Source: an uncultured Clostridium sp.
GTDB lineage: Bacteria; Bacillota; Clostridia; TANB77; CAG-508
Assembly: GCA_900555085.1 (NCBI GenBank)
Contig: USJU01000034.1
Location: 1 to 13,638, forward strand
Length of the DNA: 13,638 bases
Direction of reading: 5' to 3'
Position 1 is the first letter of the stretch. Every line of letters starts with the position of its first letter. The notes under the pieces are model-generated. The model was not told the origin of the DNA, ran no database searches, and saw only the letters and a list, made by a program, of their open reading frames with translations. Positions 6,620 to 12,220 of this stretch are shown piece after piece. Made by a program: the position numbers and the translations under genes.

Positions 6620-8242
6620 CTATGCAGCAATTTGCATAGTCTCTATATTTTGATAATTTGATATTTCTAAACTTTGTCCTTTTTCTACTTTTGCAATGAG
6701 AATTTGTGTATCATTTGAAAAATCCTCAATAAAATTATAATCTGCACAAGATTCACTATCATCAACAAAGAGTGGTAATTTTACACCAGAAATTTTATTC
6801 AACATATTGCTAATTTCAAGTGATGTAGCAATGGTTTCAGACCTAGATAAATTTTTAAAATCATTACCTTTGTATGTAATAATAAAATCTTGCTTAATTT
6901 CTCCACTATCTTTTAAAACTGTATAATACTTAATGCCAACATTTTTTAAATGTTTAGTTACATATTGCATTTTTGCTTCTAGATAATTAATTAATAACTT
7001 TTGTGCAGTGTTTTTTGCTCTTTTATTGTTCTCAATGTAGTTATATAATTTATCAATACTTTTCTGAAACATTTTTATATCATCTTTTGATTTTTGAATA
7101 TTCCTTTTCTTTATATTAATTGACATGTTGTATTCATCTACCTTAAATTTTTCTTGTTCCAACAATGCTATTTGATTTTCTAATTGTTTGATTCTAATGT
7201 TTTGCTCTTCTAAATTAACTTCTCCTAGTGCATATAGTTTACATTTTTCAATCGCATAATTTTTCTTTAATTCTTGTAATTCTTTTTCCATTTTTTCTTT
7301 AATTAGAGAATTGTTTTCCAAATTATTTTTCATATTCTGAATAGTAATCAAACGATTTTTAGTAGATAATTGTTGTTTGCACATAGGACAATATGACAAT
7401 ATATTATCTTTTATTGATAAATAAGTATTTTTATCATTTATCATATTGTTATTTAACTTTTCTATTTGATTTTCATATAATTCTATTTGCTTCTTTATAT
7501 TTTCTACTATTTTTAATTGTCTTTCTCTTTTTTCAACTCTTTTTTCAGACTTTAAAAATGATAATTCTTGCATTGTAAGTGTTAATTCCTCTTGTTTATC
7601 AAATATCTTTAATTCTCCCTCTTTTTCATTTATAAGATTTTCAGCATAAGCAATTTTCCCTTGTAGACTCTTTATTTTATCTTCATACATTTTTTTATTG
7701 TCATTTAATTCTTTAATATATTCTATTGCATTTTGTGGACAACCCTCTAAAATACTTTTATCGTTATCATCTAGTTTGTTATAAATTTCATGAATATCAA
7801 TATCTGGTAAATATCTATCAAGTAATGTTTTTTGTTCTGTTGGTGTACGACTAATAAAATAATTTGAATTAATTATAGATAAAAATAATTTTTTATCGCT
7901 ATAAAAAGAAATTAATTTATCTTGAGTAATTTGCTTTTCATCTAATAATAAAAAATTCTTTTTATTATTGTATTTATTTTTTAACCTTTTAAGTGTATGA
8001 GTAATTCCTAAGTTATCAATAAAATGAATTTCTACATAGCAATTATCAGCATTTTTATTTCCAATATATACTTTGTCATCTCCAGTTAAATTACAACCTA
8101 AAAATCCCCAAATAATTGCATATAATATATTTGTTTTACCTTTTGCATTCCCACCAGTAATTGATGTTATATCAAATAAATCTGTTTCAAATTCCTCTTC
8201 AAATTTTCTAAATCCAATAGTTTTTATGTAAGTGACTTTCAT
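6620..8242 (-). CDS. Rad50/SbcC-like AAA ATPase with zinc hook
   Basis: The start at 8242 (540 residues) is chosen over 8275: GGAAGGAG lies before it, and it overlaps the upstream stop as ATGA. The N-terminal ATPase lobe begins KVTYIKTIGFRKF and carries the Walker A GGNAKGKT at 30-37. Two coiled-coil arms flank a zinc hook CPMC at 285-288. The C-terminal lobe has the ABC signature LSRSE (465-469) and a Walker B-like PLFVDD (490-495), where the usual catalytic Glu is replaced by Asp. At 540 residues it is about half the length of cellular SbcC and resembles ATPases encoded in phage and plasmid recombination modules. It probably works with a partner in DNA-end processing; no SbcD-type nuclease lies next to it in this window. 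The C-terminus is -MQIAA. Confidence 0.87.
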   Translation of the reverse strand: MKVTYIKTIGFRKFEEEFETDLFDITSITGGNAKGKTNILYAIIWGFLGCNLTGDDKVYIGNKNADNCYVEIHFIDNLGITHTLKRLKNKYNNKKNFLLLDEKQITQDKLISFYSDKKLFLSIINSNYFISRTPTEQKTLLDRYLPDIDIHEIYNKLDDNDKSILEGCPQNAIEYIKELNDNKKMYEDKIKSLQGKIAYAENLINEKEGELKIFDKQEELTLTMQELSFLKSEKRVEKRERQLKIVENIKKQIELYENQIEKLNNNMINDKNTYLSIKDNILSYCPMCKQQLSTKNRLITIQNMKNNLENNSLIKEKMEKELQELKKNYAIEKCKLYALGEVNLEEQNIRIKQLENQIALLEQEKFKVDEYNMSINIKKRNIQKSKDDIKMFQKSIDKLYNYIENNKRAKNTAQKLLINYLEAKMQYVTKHLKNVGIKYYTVLKDSGEIKQDFIITYKGNDFKNLSRSETIATSLEISNMLNKISGVKLPLFVDDSESCADYNFIEDFSNDTQILIAKVEKGQSLEISNYQNIETMQIAA

Positions 8243-8442
8243 TTTTTTATTTCTCCTTCCAATTTTTTTAGACATTTTCCGTTTACCCAGTCTTCTGTTC
8301 CATTATCAAATTTAATATTATAATCGTAAAAAAAAGGGTCACGGCAAATAACTTTTGCAATTCTATTTGTATAATGAGTTCCATTTTCTTTTCCCTTACC
8401 ATTAACAATAACAATTTCATTTATTTTAAATTTATTGTGCAT
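8239..8442 (-). CDS. Small SH3-like protein of unknown function
   Basis: The protein has 67 residues and starts after AAAAGGA. It is beta-rich: FKINEIVIVNG, then RIAKVICRDPFFYDYNIKFDNG, then TEDWVNGKCLKKLEG. The DYNIKFDNGTEDWVN-K-L-KL segment resembles small SH3/Tudor-type barrels used as modules in many proteins. No catalytic residues are apparent. It overlaps the ATPase gene as ATGA, which suggests coupled translation and a joint function. It is the first gene after a hairpin-containing 100-bp gap, so it may have its own promoter. Confidence 0.72.
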   Translation of the reverse strand: MHNKFKINEIVIVNGKGKENGTHYTNRIAKVICRDPFFYDYNIKFDNGTEDWVNGKCLKKLEGEIKK

Positions 8443-8469
8443 AAATTTTCCTTTTATTTGTTTTTAATC

Positions 8470-8499
8470 TTGACATTTATAATGTTATTAATATATAGT
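8470..8499 (+). promoter_or_regulatory. Sigma-70-type promoter on the plus strand
   Basis: A perfect TTGACA at 8470-8475 is followed after 18 bp by TATAGT at 8494-8499. It points into the 3' end of the gp3-like gene, against the direction of every gene nearby. A terminator-like hairpin lies only about 30 bp further on. Chance occurrence in AT-rich DNA is the alternative. Confidence 0.4.
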
Positions 8500-8527
8500 A
8501 TAATTATAGTGTTTAATTAAAATTTGT

Positions 8528-8561
8528 AGTAGCAAAGCCTTTTTATGCTGCTACTTTTTTT
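8528..8561. terminator. Hairpin with U-tract at the end of the gp3-like gene
   Basis: AGTAGCA (8528-8534) pairs with TGCTACT (8549-8555). On the plus strand it is followed directly by seven T (8555-8561), on the minus strand only by ACAAATTTTAATT. So the better terminator faces plus-strand transcription; for the minus-strand block it is probably a weak or partial stop. Confidence 0.5.
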
Positions 8562-9691
8562 GGTATAGGATTTATGAACTCAATATGTTTTGATATAATA
8601 TTTTCTCCAAATTTTTCTAACTCTATTATTAATTCCGTTCCAATATCGCATTTTTCCATTTTTTCTCTAAATTCTGGTTTGACTACTACATCAGTTGTTT
8701 TATCATTTGCATCAGTTACTTTTGCAATTAAATATTCTGTATCTTTTCCGGATTTTTTAAATTTTTTATATTCTGTATCATATAAAAAGCAATGTTCTTG
8801 TTGCGTTTCAGGTGCATTATTCTTTTTCTCATTAGTTACTTGTGTTTGTTTCATTTGAGAATCAGTTTTTTCATCTGATACACTTGTTACAACATTGGTT
8901 GTATTTGTTTTAGCATTTTTTTTGGTACTTGTCTTTGTTTGTCTATCAGTTTTTTTTGTATCTTTTTGCATATTTTTTTCATATGGTACTTGACTTGGAA
9001 TAGTATCATCACTATTTTGTGTGGATATTATAGGATTTTTACTATCAATTTGTGAATTTAAATTATTATTAGAATTAAAATCTTCTGCTTTTACAATATC
9101 TATGACAAAATTGTTAAATTTTTTTCCTTCAAAATTAGTTTGTTCGATTTGATTTAAAAATATTGTATAAGTTCCTTTTAAGGAGTTTCCCAAATATTTT
9201 TGAAATTCAATATATTCTTCCAGATTTGAAATTGACTGCTGACCTGTGATTTTCATAATCCAAATTCTGTCCTGGCTTATTTCAGGAAGCATAAATTTTA
9301 GAGTTCCCTCATAATTACAGGTAGGCTTGCTAGCTCCTTCTTGTTTAATACAATACTTACAATTAGAACTGCATTCTATATCTTGCCATTTATTAGATAC
9401 CTTTTGTTTTCCTTTTGTAGTTCCTGACATGCAATAACAGACAGCTCCACCTTGATTATATCTAATCCTACGAATTGTCAACGGATCTTCATTAAAAAAT
9501 GTTACATTCAAAAATGTTTGTTTTGGGTATTTCTCATCAAATCTATTTAATAAAAAATTCATATTGCTGTTTTTAGTTTTGGCAACAAAATACCCTAATT
9601 CTGTTACTCTTTTTCTTTGATTTATAAATTGTTGCTCTCCATGTTGGATTCGACCAACTATTGGTAAATTTGTTCTTGTTACTTGTTCCAT
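8543..9691 (-). CDS. gp3-like (recombination directionality factor-like) zinc protein
   Basis: This 382-residue protein has three parts. The N-terminal domain (about 1-205) has LPIVGRIQHGEQ, a cysteine cluster C107-x3-C111-x2-C114-x10-C125, EGTLKFMLPEI and IWIMKITGQQSISNLEEY. This series fits the gp3-like family, which includes phage recombination directionality factors and related putative DNA-binding proteins. Residues about 205-300 are a low-complexity linker rich in Asn, Gln, Thr, Lys and Ser. A separate C-terminal domain (about 300-382) contains FLYDTEYKKFKKSGKDTEYL and IGTELIIELEKFG. In this neighbourhood a role in replication or recombination beside the ATPase is as likely as a role in excision; that is inference. 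AAAGGATG precedes the ATG. The C-terminus is -KKVAA. Confidence 0.65.
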   Translation of the reverse strand: MEQVTRTNLPIVGRIQHGEQQFINQRKRVTELGYFVAKTKNSNMNFLLNRFDEKYPKQTFLNVTFFNEDPLTIRRIRYNQGGAVCYCMSGTTKGKQKVSNKWQDIECSSNCKYCIKQEGASKPTCNYEGTLKFMLPEISQDRIWIMKITGQQSISNLEEYIEFQKYLGNSLKGTYTIFLNQIEQTNFEGKKFNNFVIDIVKAEDFNSNNNLNSQIDSKNPIISTQNSDDTIPSQVPYEKNMQKDTKKTDRQTKTSTKKNAKTNTTNVVTSVSDEKTDSQMKQTQVTNEKKNNAPETQQEHCFLYDTEYKKFKKSGKDTEYLIAKVTDANDKTTDVVVKPEFREKMEKCDIGTELIIELEKFGENIISKHIEFINPIPKKVAA

Positions 9692-9716
9692 ACTATTTCA
9701 TCCTTTCATTTTTTAT

Positions 9717-10079
9717 TTATGCTGCAAGTAATTCATTTTCATAATATCTTTGACTATTTACTTTTGAAAAATCTATTTTATAAATAGGGTAAAAGACATT
9801 ATCAATAATACACATTTTGATTTTCTCTGCTAAAATTCCTAATTCTTCTAATTGTGGTACTAATGTAGGTTTAAATTTGTTATCAACAATAATTGTATCA
9901 TCTGTTAAGTCAACAACATTTTGATTTAAAGTAATGTCTGCAAAATGTGAAGTTTGATTTACATTTGAATCTAAACCATAAAGACTTAAACACAGATTTC
10001 CATTCTTATATAAAGAACTTTCTATAAAACAATTTTTAAATGTTTCTCCATATAATTCCAAATTAAAACCACTTCTCAT
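9717..10079 (-). CDS. DUF4313-like protein
   Basis: The protein has 120 residues. AAAGGAGAT lies before the ATG. The pattern L-LYG-TF, NGNLCLSLYGLD, then HFADITLNQNVVDL, IVDNKF-P and a C-terminal YPIYKIDF matches the general shape of DUF4313. That family is found in conjugative elements of Bacillota and Bacteroidota and has unknown function: beta-rich, with a Y/FAD-T-N block followed by a DTN-like motif. It is the first gene of the long minus-strand block, preceded by the structured region 10166-10445. The C-terminus is -ELLAA, identical in its last three residues to the common SsrA tag end LAA. Confidence 0.65.
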   Translation of the reverse strand: MRSGFNLELYGETFKNCFIESSLYKNGNLCLSLYGLDSNVNQTSHFADITLNQNVVDLTDDTIIVDNKFKPTLVPQLEELGILAEKIKMCIIDNVFYPIYKIDFSKVNSQRYYENELLAA

Positions 10080-10165
10080 AATAAAAATCTCCTTTCAATT
10101 TTAATTGAATATATGTGTAAAAAGATTTTTTATCCTCCTTTCCTTTTATTTATGGGCAAAAAAAT

Positions 10166-10209
10166 AGAAAGTAAATAAACTAAGGGGGCATAGCTTATTT
10201 TTACTTTCT
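10166..10209 (-). terminator. Intrinsic terminator upstream of the minus-strand block (possible attenuator)
   Basis: AGAAAGTAAA (10166-10175) and TTTACTTTCT (10200-10209) form a perfect 10-bp stem, with a possible inner TAAG/CTTA pairing and a G-rich loop (C-rich on the minus strand). Read on the minus strand, the hairpin is followed by one A and then seven T (10158-10164). It lies 87 bp before the DUF4313-like start, so it would stop transcripts entering the block from upstream unless read-through is regulated. Confidence 0.6.
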
Positions 10210-10220
10210 TATTTGTTTCA

Positions 10221-10445
10221 AACATAACAAACAATATTATACAGATGTTATGTTATAACCCAAAATTATGCTGTATTTATAAAAAATACAGATGTAATAA
10301 CTACTAGCTTACATTAGTAGTTATGCTATAAAGATAAATCTTTATAGATAGTTATAGTAAAAACTATAACATAATCTTAATACACATCTATATTGTATTA
10401 ATTTTTTAAAACTTTTACAATATTTAGTACCAAAAAATTATTGTA
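10221..10445. repeat. Array of about seven consecutive perfect hairpins
   Basis: Perfect inverted repeats follow one another: 10221-10228/10247-10254 (8 bp), 10271-10278/10284-10291 (8 bp), 10297-10306/10315-10324 (10 bp), 10326-10335/10338-10347 (10 bp), 10351-10358/10363-10370 (8 bp), 10377-10383/10395-10401 (7 bp) and 10416-10422/10439-10445 (7 bp). The third, fourth and fifth are separated by 1-3 bases. TACAGATGT occurs twice as a direct repeat (10240-10248, 10287-10295), with ACATCT inverted at 10384-10389. No open frame occupies the region. Candidate roles are a replication or transfer origin, or a structured leader RNA. Confidence 0.6.
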
Positions 10446-10488
10446 CTTACTCTCTCAATGTATTTGAACTTTTTTTATGTCTTTTTTT

Positions 10489-10519
10489 ATTATATGCCAA
10501 ATTATGACATTTTTTTCAA
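10489..10519 (-). promoter_or_regulatory. Candidate promoter of the minus-strand block
   Basis: On the minus strand TTGAAA (10514-10519) and TATAAT (10489-10494, exact consensus) are 19 bp apart, which is slightly long. Transcription would begin near 10482, giving a leader of about 400 bases through the hairpin array and the terminator at 10166-10209 before the first gene at 10079. Confidence 0.4.
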
Positions 10520-10531
10520 AACAAATATTAT
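10504..10531 (+). promoter_or_regulatory. Candidate promoter of the receiver gene
   Basis: ATGACA at 10504-10509 and TATTAT at 10526-10531 have a 16-bp spacer. The -10 lies in the 24-bp palindrome at 10520-10543, and the elements interleave with the opposite-strand promoter at 10489-10519, so the two directions may exclude each other. A weaker alternative -10 is TATATT at 10553-10558. Confidence 0.3.
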
Positions 10532-10543
10532 ATAATATTTGTT
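10520..10543. promoter_or_regulatory. 24-bp perfect palindrome, candidate operator
   Basis: The half AACAAATATTAT (10520-10531) is followed directly by its exact inverted copy (10532-10543), with no spacer. It lies in the divergent control region between the receiver gene and the minus-strand block and contains TATAAT on both strands. A dimeric regulator site is the simplest reading. Confidence 0.5.
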
Positions 10544-10571
10544 GCTTTTGGCTATATTTTTTTAGGTTGTC

Positions 10572-10590
10572 TTGCATTAAGTTTATGCAA
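10572..10590. repeat. 19-bp dyad, copy 1 (operator candidate)
   Basis: TTGCATTAAGTTTATGCAA is a perfect TTGCAT/ATGCAA inverted repeat with a 7-bp spacer, ending 16 bp before the receiver-gene ATG and a few bases before its ribosome binding site. An identical 19-bp copy, spacer included, is at 11392-11410. Bound protein here would block the receiver gene. Confidence 0.6.
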
Positions 10591-10606
10591 GAATATAGGA
10601 GGAATT

Positions 10607-11080
10607 ATGAATAAGTTAAAATTAATAGTTGCAGATGATCAAATCGAATTTCTTGGAGGATTAGTTGGAAAATTAAAAGAAGTTGAAAATTTTGAAATCG
10701 TTGGTCTTGCATACAATGGAGAAGATTTATTAAATCTATTAAATACAACACCAGCAGACATTATTATTACAGATAATAAAATGCCTAAAATAACTGGATT
10801 GGAAGTAATAAAAGAATATGTAAAAGGAAAAACTACTTTACCTCTGATATATATAATAAGTGGTGATTCTATTGAAAGGGAATGTTTAAACTTAGATATA
10901 AGTCTCATAAAAAAACCCATATCTATTGACAGAATATTAGATATTATTATTAGTGATATTAATGAACAACCCAAAGAAGAAGATACAAATACAGTAAATC
11001 AGGAAATTATTCCTATGAAAAATGAAAATCTATTTAAAAAGTTTATAAAAAAAATAAAGCAATTTATAAAACAAACATAA
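10607..11080 (+). CDS. Response-regulator receiver protein without output domain
   Basis: This 157-residue protein has a complete REC domain at about 3-120. The acidic pair is D10-D11 (VADDQ), the phosphoacceptor D56 (TDNKMP), the switch S85 (ISGDS) and the conserved lysine K103-P104 (KKP). No DNA-binding or enzymatic domain follows. Instead there is an acidic, Asn/Glu-rich linker (about 122-138) and a Lys-rich amphipathic tail (LFKKFIKKIKQFIKQT), which could bind membrane, DNA or RNA. No histidine kinase is in the window, so it may be phosphorylated by a host kinase. AGGAGG precedes the ATG, and the 19-bp dyad 10572-10590 lies just upstream. It is convergent with the XRE gene ending at 11087, with only six bases between them. 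Confidence 0.85.
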   Translation: MNKLKLIVADDQIEFLGGLVGKLKEVENFEIVGLAYNGEDLLNLLNTTPADIIITDNKMPKITGLEVIKEYVKGKTTLPLIYIISGDSIERECLNLDISLIKKPISIDRILDIIISDINEQPKEEDTNTVNQEIIPMKNENLFKKFIKKIKQFIKQT

Positions 11081-11086
11081 ACTACT

Positions 11087-11344
11087 TTATTTAAATAATT
11101 TTTCAGAATCTTGTGTTATTTCTTCAAAAGTTACATTTAATATTTTCATTAAAGCATATAACTCATAGTCTTTTACTGTCCTTTTATTATGCTCAATCTT
11201 ATAAATATCATTGTTATATAATGTTACTCCCTCTAAAGAGAGTTTTCGACTTAAATCAGGTTGAGAATATCCACGTAAGAGTCTATATTTACGTAAATTT
11301 TCTGAAATTATATTGAAATTACCATTTAATTTTCTGTAACCCAT
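11087..11344 (-). CDS. Small XRE-like helix-turn-helix regulator
   Basis: The protein has 85 residues and is almost wholly one HTH domain: NLRKYRLLRGYSQPDLSRKL, then LEGVTLYNNDIYKIEHNKR, then VKDYELYALMKILNVTFEEI. It is a paralogue of the regulator at 1007-1249 in spacing and key residues. It starts after GGGAG; the leader GGGAGTAGTATTATG is nearly the same as that of the XRE gene at 356 (GGGGTAGTATTATG). The identical dyad at 11392-11410 lies in its promoter region, and TTGCAT of that dyad could be its -35 (TATAAA follows 15 bp later on the minus strand). Autoregulation, plus control of the receiver gene through dyad copy 1, is the natural hypothesis. Confidence 0.82.
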   Translation of the reverse strand: MGYRKLNGNFNIISENLRKYRLLRGYSQPDLSRKLSLEGVTLYNNDIYKIEHNKRTVKDYELYALMKILNVTFEEITQDSEKLFK

Positions 11345-11391
11345 AATACTACTCCCTTTTTTATTATCTTACAATAAAAAATATTTATACT

Positions 11392-11410
11392 TTGCATTAA
11401 GTTTATGCAA
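11392..11410. repeat. 19-bp dyad, copy 2 (operator candidate)
   Basis: The sequence is identical over all 19 bp to 10572-10590 (TTGCAT-N7-ATGCAA), while the flanks differ. It lies in the divergent region between the XRE gene (minus, start 11344) and the small gene at 11500 (plus), so it could control both. A weaker one-sided match, TTGAGTTTATGC, is at 11806-11817, before the gene at 11872. Confidence 0.6.
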
Positions 11411-11499
11411 AAAATTAAAAAATTTTTTCTTTCAACGTTCCAATTTTTATTATATTTTTATAAACTAATTTTAAATAAAAAAAGATTGGAGATGATTAT

Positions 11500-11802
11500 A
11501 TGGAACAACAATACAATAATACTGATTTCTTTAAGACAATTTTCGAATTTTATGAATCAAATGAATTATTTGATATGAATGATATGTCTCTTAAAGAATA
11601 TCGAAAACTTTTAAGCAAAGTCTCAAAGGATTTATATGAATTTATTGAATCCAATTTTTCTGATGAAGCAAGAAATAGTTTAAAAAGCTTACTTTACAAA
11701 AAAAATGACATTACATATGACACCATTCACAGAGAAAATATTTTGTATTACAAAAATGGATTCATTAATGGTATAAATTTTATTTTACAGTCCTTTGAGT
11801 AA
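11500..11802 (+). CDS. Small acidic protein of unknown function
   Basis: The protein has 100 residues and starts after TTGGAG with good spacing. It is helical and acidic: FFKTIFEFYESNELF, SLKEYRKLLSKVSKDLYEFIES, and a C-terminal ENILYYKNGFINGINFILQSFE. The closing ----YY--GF--G---I---F pattern resembles the end of DUF6809-type small proteins of clostridial mobile elements, but I would not assign the family on that alone. No cysteines, membrane segments or nucleic-acid motifs are seen. It is followed 69 bases later by the gene at 11872 with no terminator between, so they form one transcription unit ending at 12043-12073. Confidence 0.68.
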   Translation: MEQQYNNTDFFKTIFEFYESNELFDMNDMSLKEYRKLLSKVSKDLYEFIESNFSDEARNSLKSLLYKKNDITYDTIHRENILYYKNGFINGINFILQSFE

Positions 11803-11871
11803 TACTTGAGTTTATGCTCTATATGTAGTAATATAATCAATATTAATTTAATAAAAAAGGAGTGTGATTTT

Positions 11872-12042
11872 ATGGCAGATAACTCTTGTTCTACAGATAT
11901 TTTACTTCGTTCTAAATCAAAAGAAGAAATAATAACAAAAAGCCCTAACACATCTATAATTGCAAATAAAATGGGTCATATTAATTCAAATGTAATTGAA
12001 TTATATTTAAAAAACATTAATCCAAATTCAGATAAACAATAA
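11872..12042 (+). CDS. Very small protein of unknown function
   Basis: The frame opens at a TTG (11806), but AAGGAG at 11857-11862 points to the ATG at 11872, giving 56 residues. The second half reads SIIANKMGHINSNVIELYLKN. This superficially recalls the distal box of tyrosine recombinases (LGH-----T---Y), but the catalytic arginines and the rest of the fold are missing. Function is unknown. A partial copy of the 19-bp dyad (TTGAGTTTATGC, 11806-11817) lies upstream. A strong terminator begins directly after the stop. Confidence 0.6.
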   Translation: MADNSCSTDILLRSKSKEEIITKSPNTSIIANKMGHINSNVIELYLKNINPNSDKQ

Positions 12043-12073
12043 AAATAACAGGCTATAAAACCTGTTATTTTTT
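12043..12073 (+). terminator. Intrinsic terminator of the 11500-12042 unit
   Basis: AAATAACAGG (12043-12052) pairs perfectly with CCTGTTATTT (12061-12070), with an 8-base loop. The run of six T at 12068-12073 completes a canonical terminator directly after the stop codon of the small gene. Confidence 0.88.
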
Positions 12074-12152
12074 ACAACTGTATAAATTTATAGTTATTTT
12101 GTAATTTATTATTTGGTTTTTGTATATTTTTACTATTTGTGTTATATTTAAG

Positions 12153-12181
12153 TTACACTGTAAATTATAGTATGTTGTAAT
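12153..12181 (+). promoter_or_regulatory. Candidate promoter of the ASCH-GNAT gene
   Basis: TTACAC (12153-12158), a 17-bp spacer and TGTAAT (12176-12181) lie 40 bp before the gene. The -35 overlaps the small inverted repeat TTACA-C-TGTAA (12153-12163), a possible operator. Moderate match to the sigma-70 consensus. Confidence 0.4.
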
Positions 12182-12220
12182 CTTAAAAAATATTCACTTC
12201 ATGAAAGGACGGTTGATATT

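Noticed and set aside
10080..10165. Small gene after the strong GGAGG near 10133 (minus)
   Set aside because: No ATG, GTG or TTG follows at a usable distance with an open frame; the site leads only to the DUF4313-like gene's own ribosome binding site.
10221..10445. CRISPR array
   Set aside because: The inverted repeats differ from one another in sequence and length; there is no repeated unit with constant spacing and no cas gene.
10639..10974. 111-codon minus-strand open frame inside the receiver gene
   Set aside because: It is the antisense of a clear REC domain with all key residues; its own product has no recognisable pattern.
11086..11100. Terminator between the convergent receiver and XRE genes
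   Set aside because: Only a 12-bp AT palindrome (TTATTTAAATAA) is present; the stem is too weak to support a terminator.
11926..12040. Remnant of a tyrosine recombinase (MGH-----V---Y box)
   Set aside because: Only about 20 residues resemble the box, the catalytic arginines are missing, and the gene has its own ribosome binding site and terminator; most likely coincidence.
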